NCBI GenBank assembly: GCA_039934475.1
Contig: JBDTMC010000100.1
Location: forward strand, 1 to 19,443
Source of the DNA: JBDTMC01 sp039934475
GTDB taxonomy: Bacteria > Acidobacteriota > Terriglobia > Bryobacterales > Bryobacteraceae
DNA length: 19,443 nucleotides
Direction: 5' to 3'
Positions within the stretch are counted from its first letter, which is position 1; each line of letters starts with the position of its first letter. Below, piece after piece: positions 1-7,000 of this stretch. The notes under the pieces are model-generated. The model was not told where the DNA came from, searched no databases, and was given only the letters and a program-made list of their open reading frames with translations. A program made the position numbers and the translations under genes.

Positions 1-354
1 GACGTTGTCTCCTACTCTGACGGCGGCGGCGTCGTGCGGGCAGCGCAGAAGGCAGTGGTAGGCCGTGAGCGGGTGGCGAAGTTCATCTGCGCCTTCTCCT
101 CTCATTACTGGACCGAGATGGACATCTCTTTAGTGGAAGCAAATGGACAGGGATGCATGCTGATGTCACGTGCTGGTGAGATTGTCGCCCTCGCGACCAT
201 CGACGCCTCGGAGGAGGGAATCGAGCAGATCATGTGGATCATGAGGCCAAGCAAACTTGCGGGAATCGGAGTGACGCGCCAGGACGCCTCTTTGACACAT
301 CAACCCGCAACCAGCTGGCCTATGAAGCGGCCGCCGGTGTGGGACATCACGTAG
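1..354 (+). CDS. ECF41/SigJ-type sigma factor, C-terminal fragment (5' end outside window)
   Basis: The reading frame is open from base 1, so the gene begins upstream of the window. The visible part matches the SnoaL-like C-terminal extension of ECF41 (SigJ-type) sigma factors. It has a DGGG motif (residues 7-10 from base 1), then VVGRERVAKF, and near base 255 RPSKLAGI, which corresponds to the conserved NPDKL-type motif of the family. In ECF41 proteins this domain modulates the sigma factor itself, so it acts on RNA polymerase in the cytoplasm. The family normally ends soon after that motif. Here the frame reads on for about 28 unrelated residues to a TAG at 352-354, because it runs out of frame into the SDR remnant that follows. 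The native stop and the intergenic region therefore seem lost. The sigma2 and sigma4 domains cannot be judged from this window. Assignment is fairly confident; functionality is unknown. Confidence 0.7.
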   Translation, partial: DVVSYSDGGGVVRAAQKAVVGRERVAKFICAFSSHYWTEMDISLVEANGQGCMLMSRAGEIVALATIDASEEGIEQIMWIMRPSKLAGIGVTRQDASLTHQPATSWPMKRPPVWDIT

Positions 355-884
355 CTTTGTCGGTTGTAGGAACCGAACGCCTACTCGAGAGTGGCTAATT
401 CCGGGCAAAGCTCGCTCAGGAGAACCTGATTAAAGCATCACCAATTCCGTATTCAATCGTCCGGGCGACGCAGTTCTTCGAATTCGTAAAAGGTATCGCC
501 GATCTTTCCACCGAGGGCAACACGATACGCCTGCCACATGTGTTCATGCAGCCGATGGCGGCGGAGGATGTGGCCAGCGCGGTCGGGAGGGTGGCCGTTG
601 GCGCGCCAGTGAAGGGCACCGTTGAGGTAGGAGGGCCGGAACAATTCCGTCTGGATGAACTCATCCGAAGAGGCTTGGCTGCCCGCCGGGATCCGCGGGT
701 GGTAATTGGTGATCCGCAAGCCCGTTACTACGGAGGCACCCGGACTGACAATTCGCTGGTCCCCGACGAGGACGCGAGACTCGGCGAAATCCGTTTCGAG
801 ACATGGCTGAATCAATCTATGCCGCCGGCACCGGGCGCGATTCGGCAGCCTGCGGCAGGAATGGGGGCGGCGAAAACCGTATGA
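291..884 (+). pseudogene. Truncated NAD(P)-binding SDR/NmrA-like oxidoreductase with an internal stop
   Basis: In frame +3, recognisable family sequence starts near 291 (FDTSTRNQLAYEAAAGVGHH, then VALSVVGTERL) and runs to the TGA at 882-884. The later part includes IVRATQFFEFVKGIADL, LPHVFMQPMAAEDVASAV and GTVEVGGPEQFRLDEL. This resembles the SDR/NmrA-like oxidoreductases common in Acidobacteriota and Actinobacteria. Two lesions are visible. The N-terminal part with the GxxGxxG dinucleotide-binding motif is missing and replaced by the sigma-factor tail. Codon 396-398 is TAA, followed in frame by FRAK, so the expected Y of Y-x-x-x-K has become a stop. Downstream of the stop the frame stays intact for about 160 codons, with an ATG available at 540. 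The 3' end overlaps the ATG at 881 as ATGA, so it was probably translationally coupled to the cupin gene. The missing residues are inferred from memory of the family. Confidence 0.72.
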
Positions 885-903
885 CGACTTCAAAGACCGT
901 TTC

Positions 904-1293
904 GTGCTGGCACTGCTCTTCGCCGGCGCTCTGGCGGCAGAAGAGGCGAAAGTCACGCCGCTCATGTCAAAAGACATTCCGGAGTTCCCCGGCAAGGAGG
1001 GCCTGATGATTACGGTGGAGTACCCACCAGGTTCCACCGACCCCATCCATCGCCACAATGCGCACGCGTTCATTTACGTGCTGGAGGGTTCCATCGTGAT
1101 GCAGGTGAAAGGCGGAAAGGAGACTACTCTGATACCAGGTCAGACGTTCTACGAAGGCCCCGGCGACGTTCACGTCATTGGACGCAACGCGAGCCGAACG
1201 AAGCGCGCGAAGTTCATCGTGTTCTTCGTAAAGGATAAAAACGCTCCGGTGTTGGCTACGAGGAGCTGGCCAGCCAAGAACAGGTCTATCTAG
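904..1293 (+). CDS. Small secreted cupin-domain protein (probable frameshift in the signal peptide)
   Basis: This is a single-domain cupin of about 115 residues after its signal sequence. The metal-site motif is visible as PIHRHNAHAFIYVLEG (two His and the Glu of cupin motif 1), followed by a Gly-rich turn and FYEGPGDVHVIGRN (motif 2 His). Such proteins bind a divalent metal in a small beta-barrel; the substrate cannot be predicted. The listed start is GTG 904, which gives a short hydrophobic leader (MLALLFAGALA) but has no Shine-Dalgarno sequence. The ancestral start is more likely ATG 881, which overlaps the SDR stop as ATGA. From 881 the frame reads MTTSKTV and then leaves the cupin frame. 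One additional base near 900 would give MTTSKTVFVLALLFAGALA, a convincing Sec signal peptide. The gene may therefore be frameshifted, or the base call wrong. It is convergent with the Kelch gene 24 bp away, with no obvious terminator between. Confidence 0.65.
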   Translation: MLALLFAGALAAEEAKVTPLMSKDIPEFPGKEGLMITVEYPPGSTDPIHRHNAHAFIYVLEGSIVMQVKGGKETTLIPGQTFYEGPGDVHVIGRNASRTKRAKFIVFFVKDKNAPVLATRSWPAKNRSI

Positions 1294-1317
1294 GTGAGGT
1301 GGAGGCTCGACCCAGAA

Positions 1318-3708
1318 TCAATGCTCGTAGCGCAGCGCGTACACCTGTGCCGTACCCACATCCCCGCGCCTGGTCCCCAAAACCATCAGCACAAGGTCGC
1401 GGATGGGGTCGTATGTCCAGGCGCGGTTCTGGCTCACCAGATCAGAGACCCGGCGTCCGGCGGGCGGAGGGAAAGCCAGCTTCTCCCAACGATTCTGACC
1501 GACGTGATACGCGTACAAGGCTGGCGATTCCGGCCCGGTAGCCGGGGCACCGGAAGTCAGCAGCACGTCCGCCTTCGGGAGATACACCGCTTCCCGTCCG
1601 CAGACGGGCGGGGTGGCGCCCTGCGGCTCCAGCTTCGCCCATCGCTTGGCGGCTAGCGAGTAAGACCAAAGCTCGTCGCGATTGACGCCGCCTCCGTGGA
1701 GGAGTAACTGGTCGCGTTTGGAATCGTAGACAAGCTCAGTTAACTCGTACAGGTTGTCCGGCGATGGACCGGGGTTGGGGAGCTTCTTCCACTGGCGGGC
1801 GGCCACATCCAGGAGATAGACGGAGTTCGGCGCGTGCTGCGCCACCTTGGTTTCCACGGCGTCCCAATGGTGATCTACGGCCATCACTCCATGGGGCGTG
1901 GAGACGGTAAGGTCGAGACCAGGAACGCCGGAGCAAAGCAGGTCCCATTTCTCATTGGCAGGGTTGTAAGTCATGGTGACCCATTTCCTGTAAGACGACC
2001 GCTTCGTGTCTTCGCCGGCAACGTCCTTGAGCAACTCGGGCTCGTAGCCGGAGGTGAGCAGGATGGTCTTCGTGTTGATAATCAGCTTGCTCACCGGGTC
2101 CCAGGCATACACCTTGCGGCCGTGGCGGATGAACGGAACGCCGCCGAAGGTTACTCCAGCGGGGTTGACGCCCCTATCCCAGGCGCGCTCCGGGTACTCG
2201 ACGGTCAGCGGGCTCGCAATCCACGTGTTCTGTGCGAGATCGTAGAGGTCGTAGTCCGAGCCTCCGTAACCGCAGTGGCCGCCGCCCCAATAAACGATGC
2301 GAGAATTCGCCTCGTCGAAGGAACAGGAACCCCACGTACGCATCACGCCGGTGCGACCCGGGGCGTCGAGCAGGACCCACTGATTGGGCGGCATACGACG
2401 GATGGTCTCGGCTTGTTTGCTCGCGCGGGTGGCATCGGGAGCAGCACCGGCCACAGCTTCGTCGCGGGTGCGCTTCCAGATCTCGGTTTGAAGCTGGGGC
2501 CGTGCGGAGTCGTCAACCAGACCTTCGCGGCTGATGCGGAAGGCATACGTTGTGCGGACGGGGTAGAGTTCGTTGCAAGTAGAGCGATCGCCCGGTGCCT
2601 TGTTGGCTGTCGTGAGAAGAATGAGGTTGTGGCGCGGAGCGATGTCGGCGCTGATGTGCCAGCCGGTGGGGACCTCTCCCTTCAACTTCTTCCACACGTC
2701 GGCGGCAGCGTCGTAGGCCCACAGATCGCTGAGGTTGTTGCGATTGTAGCCGCCGCCGGCGAGTACCCACCCGGTTTGAGGATCGTAGACCGTGAAGTGG
2801 CCGGCGCGAGCAGCCGGTCCGCCCGGAGCGCTGGATTTTCTCCAGGTTCTGGTGGCGACGCTATAAAGCCAGGTGTCGGCGAGATAGCGGCTCTGGCCAT
2901 CGCCGGCGAAGAGGACCATGACGCGGTTCCGGGAATCGTAGACGAGGCGCGTATTCATGCGCGGCGGCGGCTGTGTGGAGGAGGCCAGAGCGCGCCAGCG
3001 GGCGCGGGCGCAATCGAAGATCCACGTACCGGTGTAGCCGGCCATTCGGCCCTGCGCGTCCTTTTCCACCACGTGGCCGCCGGCAGCGAGCACGATTTCG
3101 TCGTTGACGGGGTCATAGGCCAGCGTCGCGGCGCTGACGGGCGGGGGAGCGGGAGAGTCTGGGGCAGCGTCGGACCAAGTGCGCGCGCCGACGTCATAGG
3201 CGAATGTCCGCCCGCCGGTGAAGTAGATCATGCGCCCGCGTTTACTGTCGTAGGCTACCTGGTCGAAGACGATGTTGAGATCGGGACGGAGGACGCCTTC
3301 GCGGAGTTTCAGTTCGGGGCGGTAGCCTCCCGTTGTGATTCCGTAATAGGAATTGCACTCATGGACGGGCGGCGGCCGCTTGCTCCATTCAGACTGCTTG
3401 GCGATGGGGAGATGGCTGCGCCATTGGCGCGACTGAAGATCGAAGGCGACGACGTCGTATTCGCGATTGCCATCCCATGGTTCTTCGGGGTTGCCGTAGT
3501 CCTCAGTGGGGTGGCCCAGGAATCCCCACAGTAGGAAGGCGTCAACGTGCTCGGCGTAGCGGATGGCGCTGGCGCGCCGGGCTCCCTGCGCGTCCTGGGA
3601 AAGACGGACCCAGGTGTTGGCCGGGATAACCTCAGGAGCCGCGGCGGTCAGCACAAATGGGAAGAATAGAGGAAGCAGGCTTGATCTCAATAAGCTGCGG
3701 ATAGCCAT
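1318..3708 (-). CDS. Secreted Kelch-repeat beta-propeller protein
   Basis: The product is about 796 residues with a Sec signal peptide (MAIRSLLRSSLLPLFFPFVL then TAAA). I chose ATG 3708 over an in-frame ATG at 3723 because a GGAGG lies 8 nt upstream of 3708, inside what would otherwise be coding sequence. The rest is two arrays of Kelch-like blades. Examples are LAYDPVNDEIVLAAGG, LVYDSRNRVMVLFAGDG and TVYDPQTGWVLAGGG in the first half, and LVYDSKRDQLLLHGGGV with LWSYSLAAKRWAKL in the second. The pattern (YD-x-hydrophobic strand-GG, then W.YD....W..L) suggests two propellers. A middle stretch with GSCSFDEANSRIVYWGGGHC is Cys-rich compared with the rest. No catalytic site is identifiable; a binding or scaffold role outside the cytoplasm, or a galactose-oxidase-fold enzyme without recognisable copper ligands, are both possible. 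It is transcribed divergently from the GH32-like gene and may be co-regulated with it. Confidence 0.85.
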   Translation of the reverse strand: MAIRSLLRSSLLPLFFPFVLTAAAPEVIPANTWVRLSQDAQGARRASAIRYAEHVDAFLLWGFLGHPTEDYGNPEEPWDGNREYDVVAFDLQSRQWRSHLPIAKQSEWSKRPPPVHECNSYYGITTGGYRPELKLREGVLRPDLNIVFDQVAYDSKRGRMIYFTGGRTFAYDVGARTWSDAAPDSPAPPPVSAATLAYDPVNDEIVLAAGGHVVEKDAQGRMAGYTGTWIFDCARARWRALASSTQPPPRMNTRLVYDSRNRVMVLFAGDGQSRYLADTWLYSVATRTWRKSSAPGGPAARAGHFTVYDPQTGWVLAGGGYNRNNLSDLWAYDAAADVWKKLKGEVPTGWHISADIAPRHNLILLTTANKAPGDRSTCNELYPVRTTYAFRISREGLVDDSARPQLQTEIWKRTRDEAVAGAAPDATRASKQAETIRRMPPNQWVLLDAPGRTGVMRTWGSCSFDEANSRIVYWGGGHCGYGGSDYDLYDLAQNTWIASPLTVEYPERAWDRGVNPAGVTFGGVPFIRHGRKVYAWDPVSKLIINTKTILLTSGYEPELLKDVAGEDTKRSSYRKWVTMTYNPANEKWDLLCSGVPGLDLTVSTPHGVMAVDHHWDAVETKVAQHAPNSVYLLDVAARQWKKLPNPGPSPDNLYELTELVYDSKRDQLLLHGGGVNRDELWSYSLAAKRWAKLEPQGATPPVCGREAVYLPKADVLLTSGAPATGPESPALYAYHVGQNRWEKLAFPPPAGRRVSDLVSQNRAWTYDPIRDLVLMVLGTRRGDVGTAQVYALRYEH

Positions 3709-3721
3709 ATTCAGAGCCTCC

Positions 3722-3750
3722 ATGGTAGGTACGTTAAATTACCTTACCAT
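3722..3750. promoter_or_regulatory. Inverted repeat in the divergent Kelch/GH32-like promoter region
   Basis: The arm ATGGTAGGTA (3722-3731) pairs with TACCTTACCAT (3740-3750) with one bulged base, around an 8-bp AT-rich centre. The repeat lies just upstream of the Kelch ribosome-binding site and about 90 bp upstream of the GH32-like start. On the minus strand a weak promoter-like pair (TTGATT, 17 bp, TAAGGT) would place the -10 inside the repeat, which would fit a repressor operator. Nested GGTA/TACC halves resemble sites of GntR/FadR-type regulators, but this is only a resemblance. Confidence 0.5.
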
Positions 3751-3837
3751 CTGATGCGAAGGCAATCAAAACTTTGAATAATTGTGATACTGACCTAAGA
3801 CGGGCGATGGCAATTTGGGCCTGCTGGAGGATAAGAG

Positions 3838-5676
3838 ATGAGACATGTCGATGTGCGCGCGATGGGGATGGCGGCGGCTGTGATGGCGCTGGCGACCCAA
3901 CTGGCCGTGGGGCAAACCGCGTCGTTGGAGAGTCTCGTGACCGCGGGGAAATTTGAGGACGCGCTGCGGGAGGCGAATCTGGTCCTGCAGGATCGGGCGT
4001 TGGGTGCGCCGGGGCGTGCGGAAGCCCGGTGGTGGTCGGCTAAGGCCTTATTAGGGCTGCGGCGGCAAGGGCAGGCGGTGGCACGATTAGAGGAGATTGT
4101 CGGCGACCGGGAGAGCCCGAGTGCGGTGGTGCGGTTGGCGGAGACCGAGCTTGGGGCTTTAAATGTGATGTTCCGGTTTCCGGAATGGCGAAAGCGGCCG
4201 GGCGCGCTGGATTGGGTACTGTTCTACCCTCGGGATGCCAACTACGTCGGGGATCCTATCCCCTTTGTGGATGGGGACAAGATTCATATCTTCTATATGT
4301 TCTCGCGGCCGGGAATTCCGGGGACCAGCGAGTTGCACCTCGCGACGCGGGATTTTCTTCGCTATGAAGATCTGGGGGTTGCGATTCCAAACCGCGTGGA
4401 GCCAGGCGCGATCGACCGGACCATCCAGACCGGGTCATTGATTGCCCGGGACGGGACTTATCACTTCTTCTATGGAATCGCCAATGGCGAGATGCACGCG
4501 AAGGGGAAGCCCGGACAGGTAATCCGGCAGGCGATCAGCAAAGATCTGAAGTCTTGGACTACAGTCGAGGACTTCGTAATGGTTCCGGATGCCAGTAAAG
4601 GCTACCATCCGACCGAAAGCTGGCGCGATCCCTGCGTGTTCTGGAACGAGGCGGAGAAGCAGTATTGGATGTTGTTTACAGCGGATTCCGGCGATCCTTC
4701 GAAGCATATGTGGAATCGCGGTGTGATTGGGCGCGCGGTGAGCAAAGACCTGAATCACTGGGAGATTCAGGAACCGTTTCTGTCGCCCGGGAAGTACATG
4801 AATTACGAGTGCCCGAACTTGTTCCACTGGGGGAATTGGTATTACCTGGTGTACTCTCCCGACATGTCTCCGACGCGTAAAGAGACGAAGTATATGATGA
4901 GCAAATCACTGACGGGACCCTGGATTAGTCCGGAAGACGACGTCTTCGATGGAAGAGCGTTTTACGCCGGCGCGGTGGTGAATAAGTCTGAACAGGAGCA
5001 CTACATCCTGGGGTGGATTTCCCGAAAGGAAGGGGACAACGATAGCGCCCATTGGAAGTGGGGGGGACAACTGATGGCGCATCGGATGGTGCAGCGCGCC
5101 GATGGGACGCTAGGGGCGCGGATGGTGGATGGAGTGGCGGCGGGACTTCCGGTGGACGTAAAAGTGACACCGCAGCGGGTGAGCGGGGATTGGACAATCA
5201 CGGGCAGCGAATATACGGCGCGGGCAGTTTCCCGGCCTCCGAATGCGTGGCCTGCTCCACTGGGGGGCAGTGGGCGGTCAGTGCTGCGGTTGGGCACACT
5301 TCCGGAACGGTGTCTGTTCGATTTCACGATCACCAGTACCAGTCATAGCGGCACTGCCGGAATTTTACTGGGGAGCGATGCCGACTTCGGCGGCGGGTTT
5401 GAAGTCCGGCTGGAGGGCTTTCGAAAGCGATTGCGGCTGACCCACGCTCCCGATGCCTTCCACATCAACCAGGAACTGGAGCGGCCGCTCGCAATGACTC
5501 CGGGCATTCCGGTGCATGTGACGGGACTGCTGGACGGCAATTGCCTCACAGTTTACGTGGACGGGAACATTGCATTGTCGGGACGCATTTATGACCGGCG
5601 GGCAAATGCGTTTGGGGTGTTTGTGCAGGACACCGAAGCGACGTTTAGCGGAATCTCGATCCACACAACCGAGTGA
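3838..5676 (+). CDS. Secreted GH32-like (clan GH-J) glycoside hydrolase with N-terminal helical region
   Basis: This 612-residue protein has a strong start: GGAGG 7 nt upstream of ATG 3838. A signal peptide is likely (to about residue 26, ending AVGQ). Residues about 30-105 look like two TPR-like helical hairpins (TAGKFEDALREANLVL, AEARWWSAKALLGL). Residues about 125-420 form the five-bladed propeller. The three carboxylates expected in clan GH-J can be placed: D139 in GDPIPF (nucleophile position), D264 in WRDP (the RDP motif) and E324 in ECP (acid/base position). The classical WMNDPNG motif of GH32 is replaced by NYVGDPIPF, so it is a divergent member; GH43-like annotation is also possible. 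The C-terminal 180 residues are a beta-sandwich-like domain. GH32 enzymes cleave fructosyl linkages, so a fructoside-type substrate is plausible but unproven. Codon use is richer in GGG, CGG and GCG than in neighbouring genes. It ends 22 bp from the convergent MFS gene. Confidence 0.8.
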   Translation: MRHVDVRAMGMAAAVMALATQLAVGQTASLESLVTAGKFEDALREANLVLQDRALGAPGRAEARWWSAKALLGLRRQGQAVARLEEIVGDRESPSAVVRLAETELGALNVMFRFPEWRKRPGALDWVLFYPRDANYVGDPIPFVDGDKIHIFYMFSRPGIPGTSELHLATRDFLRYEDLGVAIPNRVEPGAIDRTIQTGSLIARDGTYHFFYGIANGEMHAKGKPGQVIRQAISKDLKSWTTVEDFVMVPDASKGYHPTESWRDPCVFWNEAEKQYWMLFTADSGDPSKHMWNRGVIGRAVSKDLNHWEIQEPFLSPGKYMNYECPNLFHWGNWYYLVYSPDMSPTRKETKYMMSKSLTGPWISPEDDVFDGRAFYAGAVVNKSEQEHYILGWISRKEGDNDSAHWKWGGQLMAHRMVQRADGTLGARMVDGVAAGLPVDVKVTPQRVSGDWTITGSEYTARAVSRPPNAWPAPLGGSGRSVLRLGTLPERCLFDFTITSTSHSGTAGILLGSDADFGGGFEVRLEGFRKRLRLTHAPDAFHINQELERPLAMTPGIPVHVTGLLDGNCLTVYVDGNIALSGRIYDRRANAFGVFVQDTEATFSGISIHTTE

Positions 5677-5698
5677 CCTCCGTTGTTGCCGAGCGCAG

Positions 5699-7000
5699 TT
5701 AAGAGATTTGCGGATGGGGGACGCCTCGAGCCGGAACCTTGACAAGGGCTGTGACTGCCGCGGCGACGGGATAGCAAGCCGCCAAGAACAGAACCACGGC
5801 AGACGGGGCGATCCCTTCCGACAACAGATACCCGGCGATGGATGGCATCAGAAAACCGCCAACGTTGCCCACCGAGTTAATTAAGCCTATCGACGCGGCG
5901 GCAGCGGAATCACGCAGGATGAGACTGGGAATCGTCCAGAACGGAGAGATCCAGGCGAAGGCGCCCGCTCCCGTCAAACAGAGCCAGAACAAGACAAGCA
6001 CGAACGGTTGGCCGGGAACCGTGCTGAGACTGAACGCAGTGCCGGCCGCGAGCAAAGAAAGGCACGCATGCCACTTCCGCTCCTGGTGACGATCGGAAGA
6101 CCGGCTGACCAGCCATACCGCCACCATGGCAAGAGCAAACGGCAGGGCGGAGATTGTGACAGACATCGACGACGTCTGGCCGGAATGCCGCTTCAGTGTG
6201 GCCGGTAGCCAGAAGATGAAACCGTAGCCGCCGCCGTTGGCGAAGATATGCGCGACGCACAGCAGCAGGACGTTGCGATCTTTAAACGCGGTCCACCAGG
6301 GGGCACGCGGCTGCGCGGGAATCGCCTCCCCCTCCGCATCCAAACGCTGCTGAATATCCTCTTGCTCCGCGGGCGACAGCCACCGGGATTGGCGCGGCGT
6401 GTCCGTGAGATAGAAAAGCGTGATAACGCCACAGATCACCGCGGGAATTCCTTCCAGAATGAAGACCCATCTCCAACCCGGAATTCCAAATAAGTGCAAG
6501 CGGAGGATGAGAGCGGAGAGCGGAGCACCGACCATTAGTGAGAACGGTGCGGCGAGAATGAATCCAGCGGTTGCCCGGGCCCGGTCTCGCTTCACGAACC
6601 AATGCGACAGATAGACGATGATTCCCGGATAGAACCCTGCCTCCGCCGCACCGAGCAGGAAGCGCGCCGAGTAAAACTCGCGCGGCGTTCGCACGAAGCC
6701 CACCAGGACGGCCACGAGACCCCAGGTGATGAGGATGCGGGCGAGCCACTTACGGGCGCTCCATCGTTCCACAATCAGTGCGCCCGGCACCTCCAGCAGG
6801 AAGTAGCCGAGGAAGAAGACGCCAGCGCCGAGTCCGAACATGGCTTCCGTAAAGCCGAGTTCAGCGCTCATCGGCACCTTCACAAATGCCACGTTGGCGC
6901 GGTCAAGATACGCGACGATGTACAGCAGAAAGATAAAAGGAAGAATCCGGCGGCGAATCTTTCGCTGAATTTCGACGCTGTCCGTGGCAGTATTTTTCAA
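5699..7000 (-). CDS. MFS transporter, anion:cation symporter (ACS) type
   Basis: About 433 residues with some 12 hydrophobic segments, the normal size of ACS-family major facilitator permeases. The DRANVAF motif after the first membrane segment (D33-R34 from the chosen start) is the typical ACS 'DRxN' signature. FLGYFLLEVPGALIVERWSA and FFVK-type loops follow. Members import organic anions such as hexuronates, glucarate, galactonate or tartrate by proton symport across the inner membrane. The frame stays open far upstream inside the CRTAC1 gene, so the start is a judgement. I chose TTG at 7000-6998, which overlaps the CRTAC1 stop (TTGA) and gives a normal charged N-terminus (KNTATDSVEIQRKIRRRI). 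No good Shine-Dalgarno is present, which suggests translational coupling to the upstream gene. Substrate is inferred from family only; together with the DHDPS-family aldolase it hints at a sugar acid. Confidence 0.85.
   Translation of the reverse strand: MKNTATDSVEIQRKIRRRILPFIFLLYIVAYLDRANVAFVKVPMSAELGFTEAMFGLGAGVFFLGYFLLEVPGALIVERWSARKWLARILITWGLVAVLVGFVRTPREFYSARFLLGAAEAGFYPGIIVYLSHWFVKRDRARATAGFILAAPFSLMVGAPLSALILRLHLFGIPGWRWVFILEGIPAVICGVITLFYLTDTPRQSRWLSPAEQEDIQQRLDAEGEAIPAQPRAPWWTAFKDRNVLLLCVAHIFANGGGYGFIFWLPATLKRHSGQTSSMSVTISALPFALAMVAVWLVSRSSDRHQERKWHACLSLLAAGTAFSLSTVPGQPFVLVLFWLCLTGAGAFAWISPFWTIPSLILRDSAAAASIGLINSVGNVGGFLMPSIAGYLLSEGIAPSAVVLFLAACYPVAAAVTALVKVPARGVPHPQIS

Noticed and set aside
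637..649. CGGAA-CAA-TTCCG inside the SDR remnant
   Set aside because: The spacer is 3 not 4, and the bases are explained by the coding of the conserved GPEQFRL segment.
1834..3534. 566-codon open frame on the + strand opposite the Kelch gene
   Set aside because: It is antisense to a clear Kelch gene, has no family motifs, an unnatural residue composition, and is what high-GC coding sequence produces by chance.
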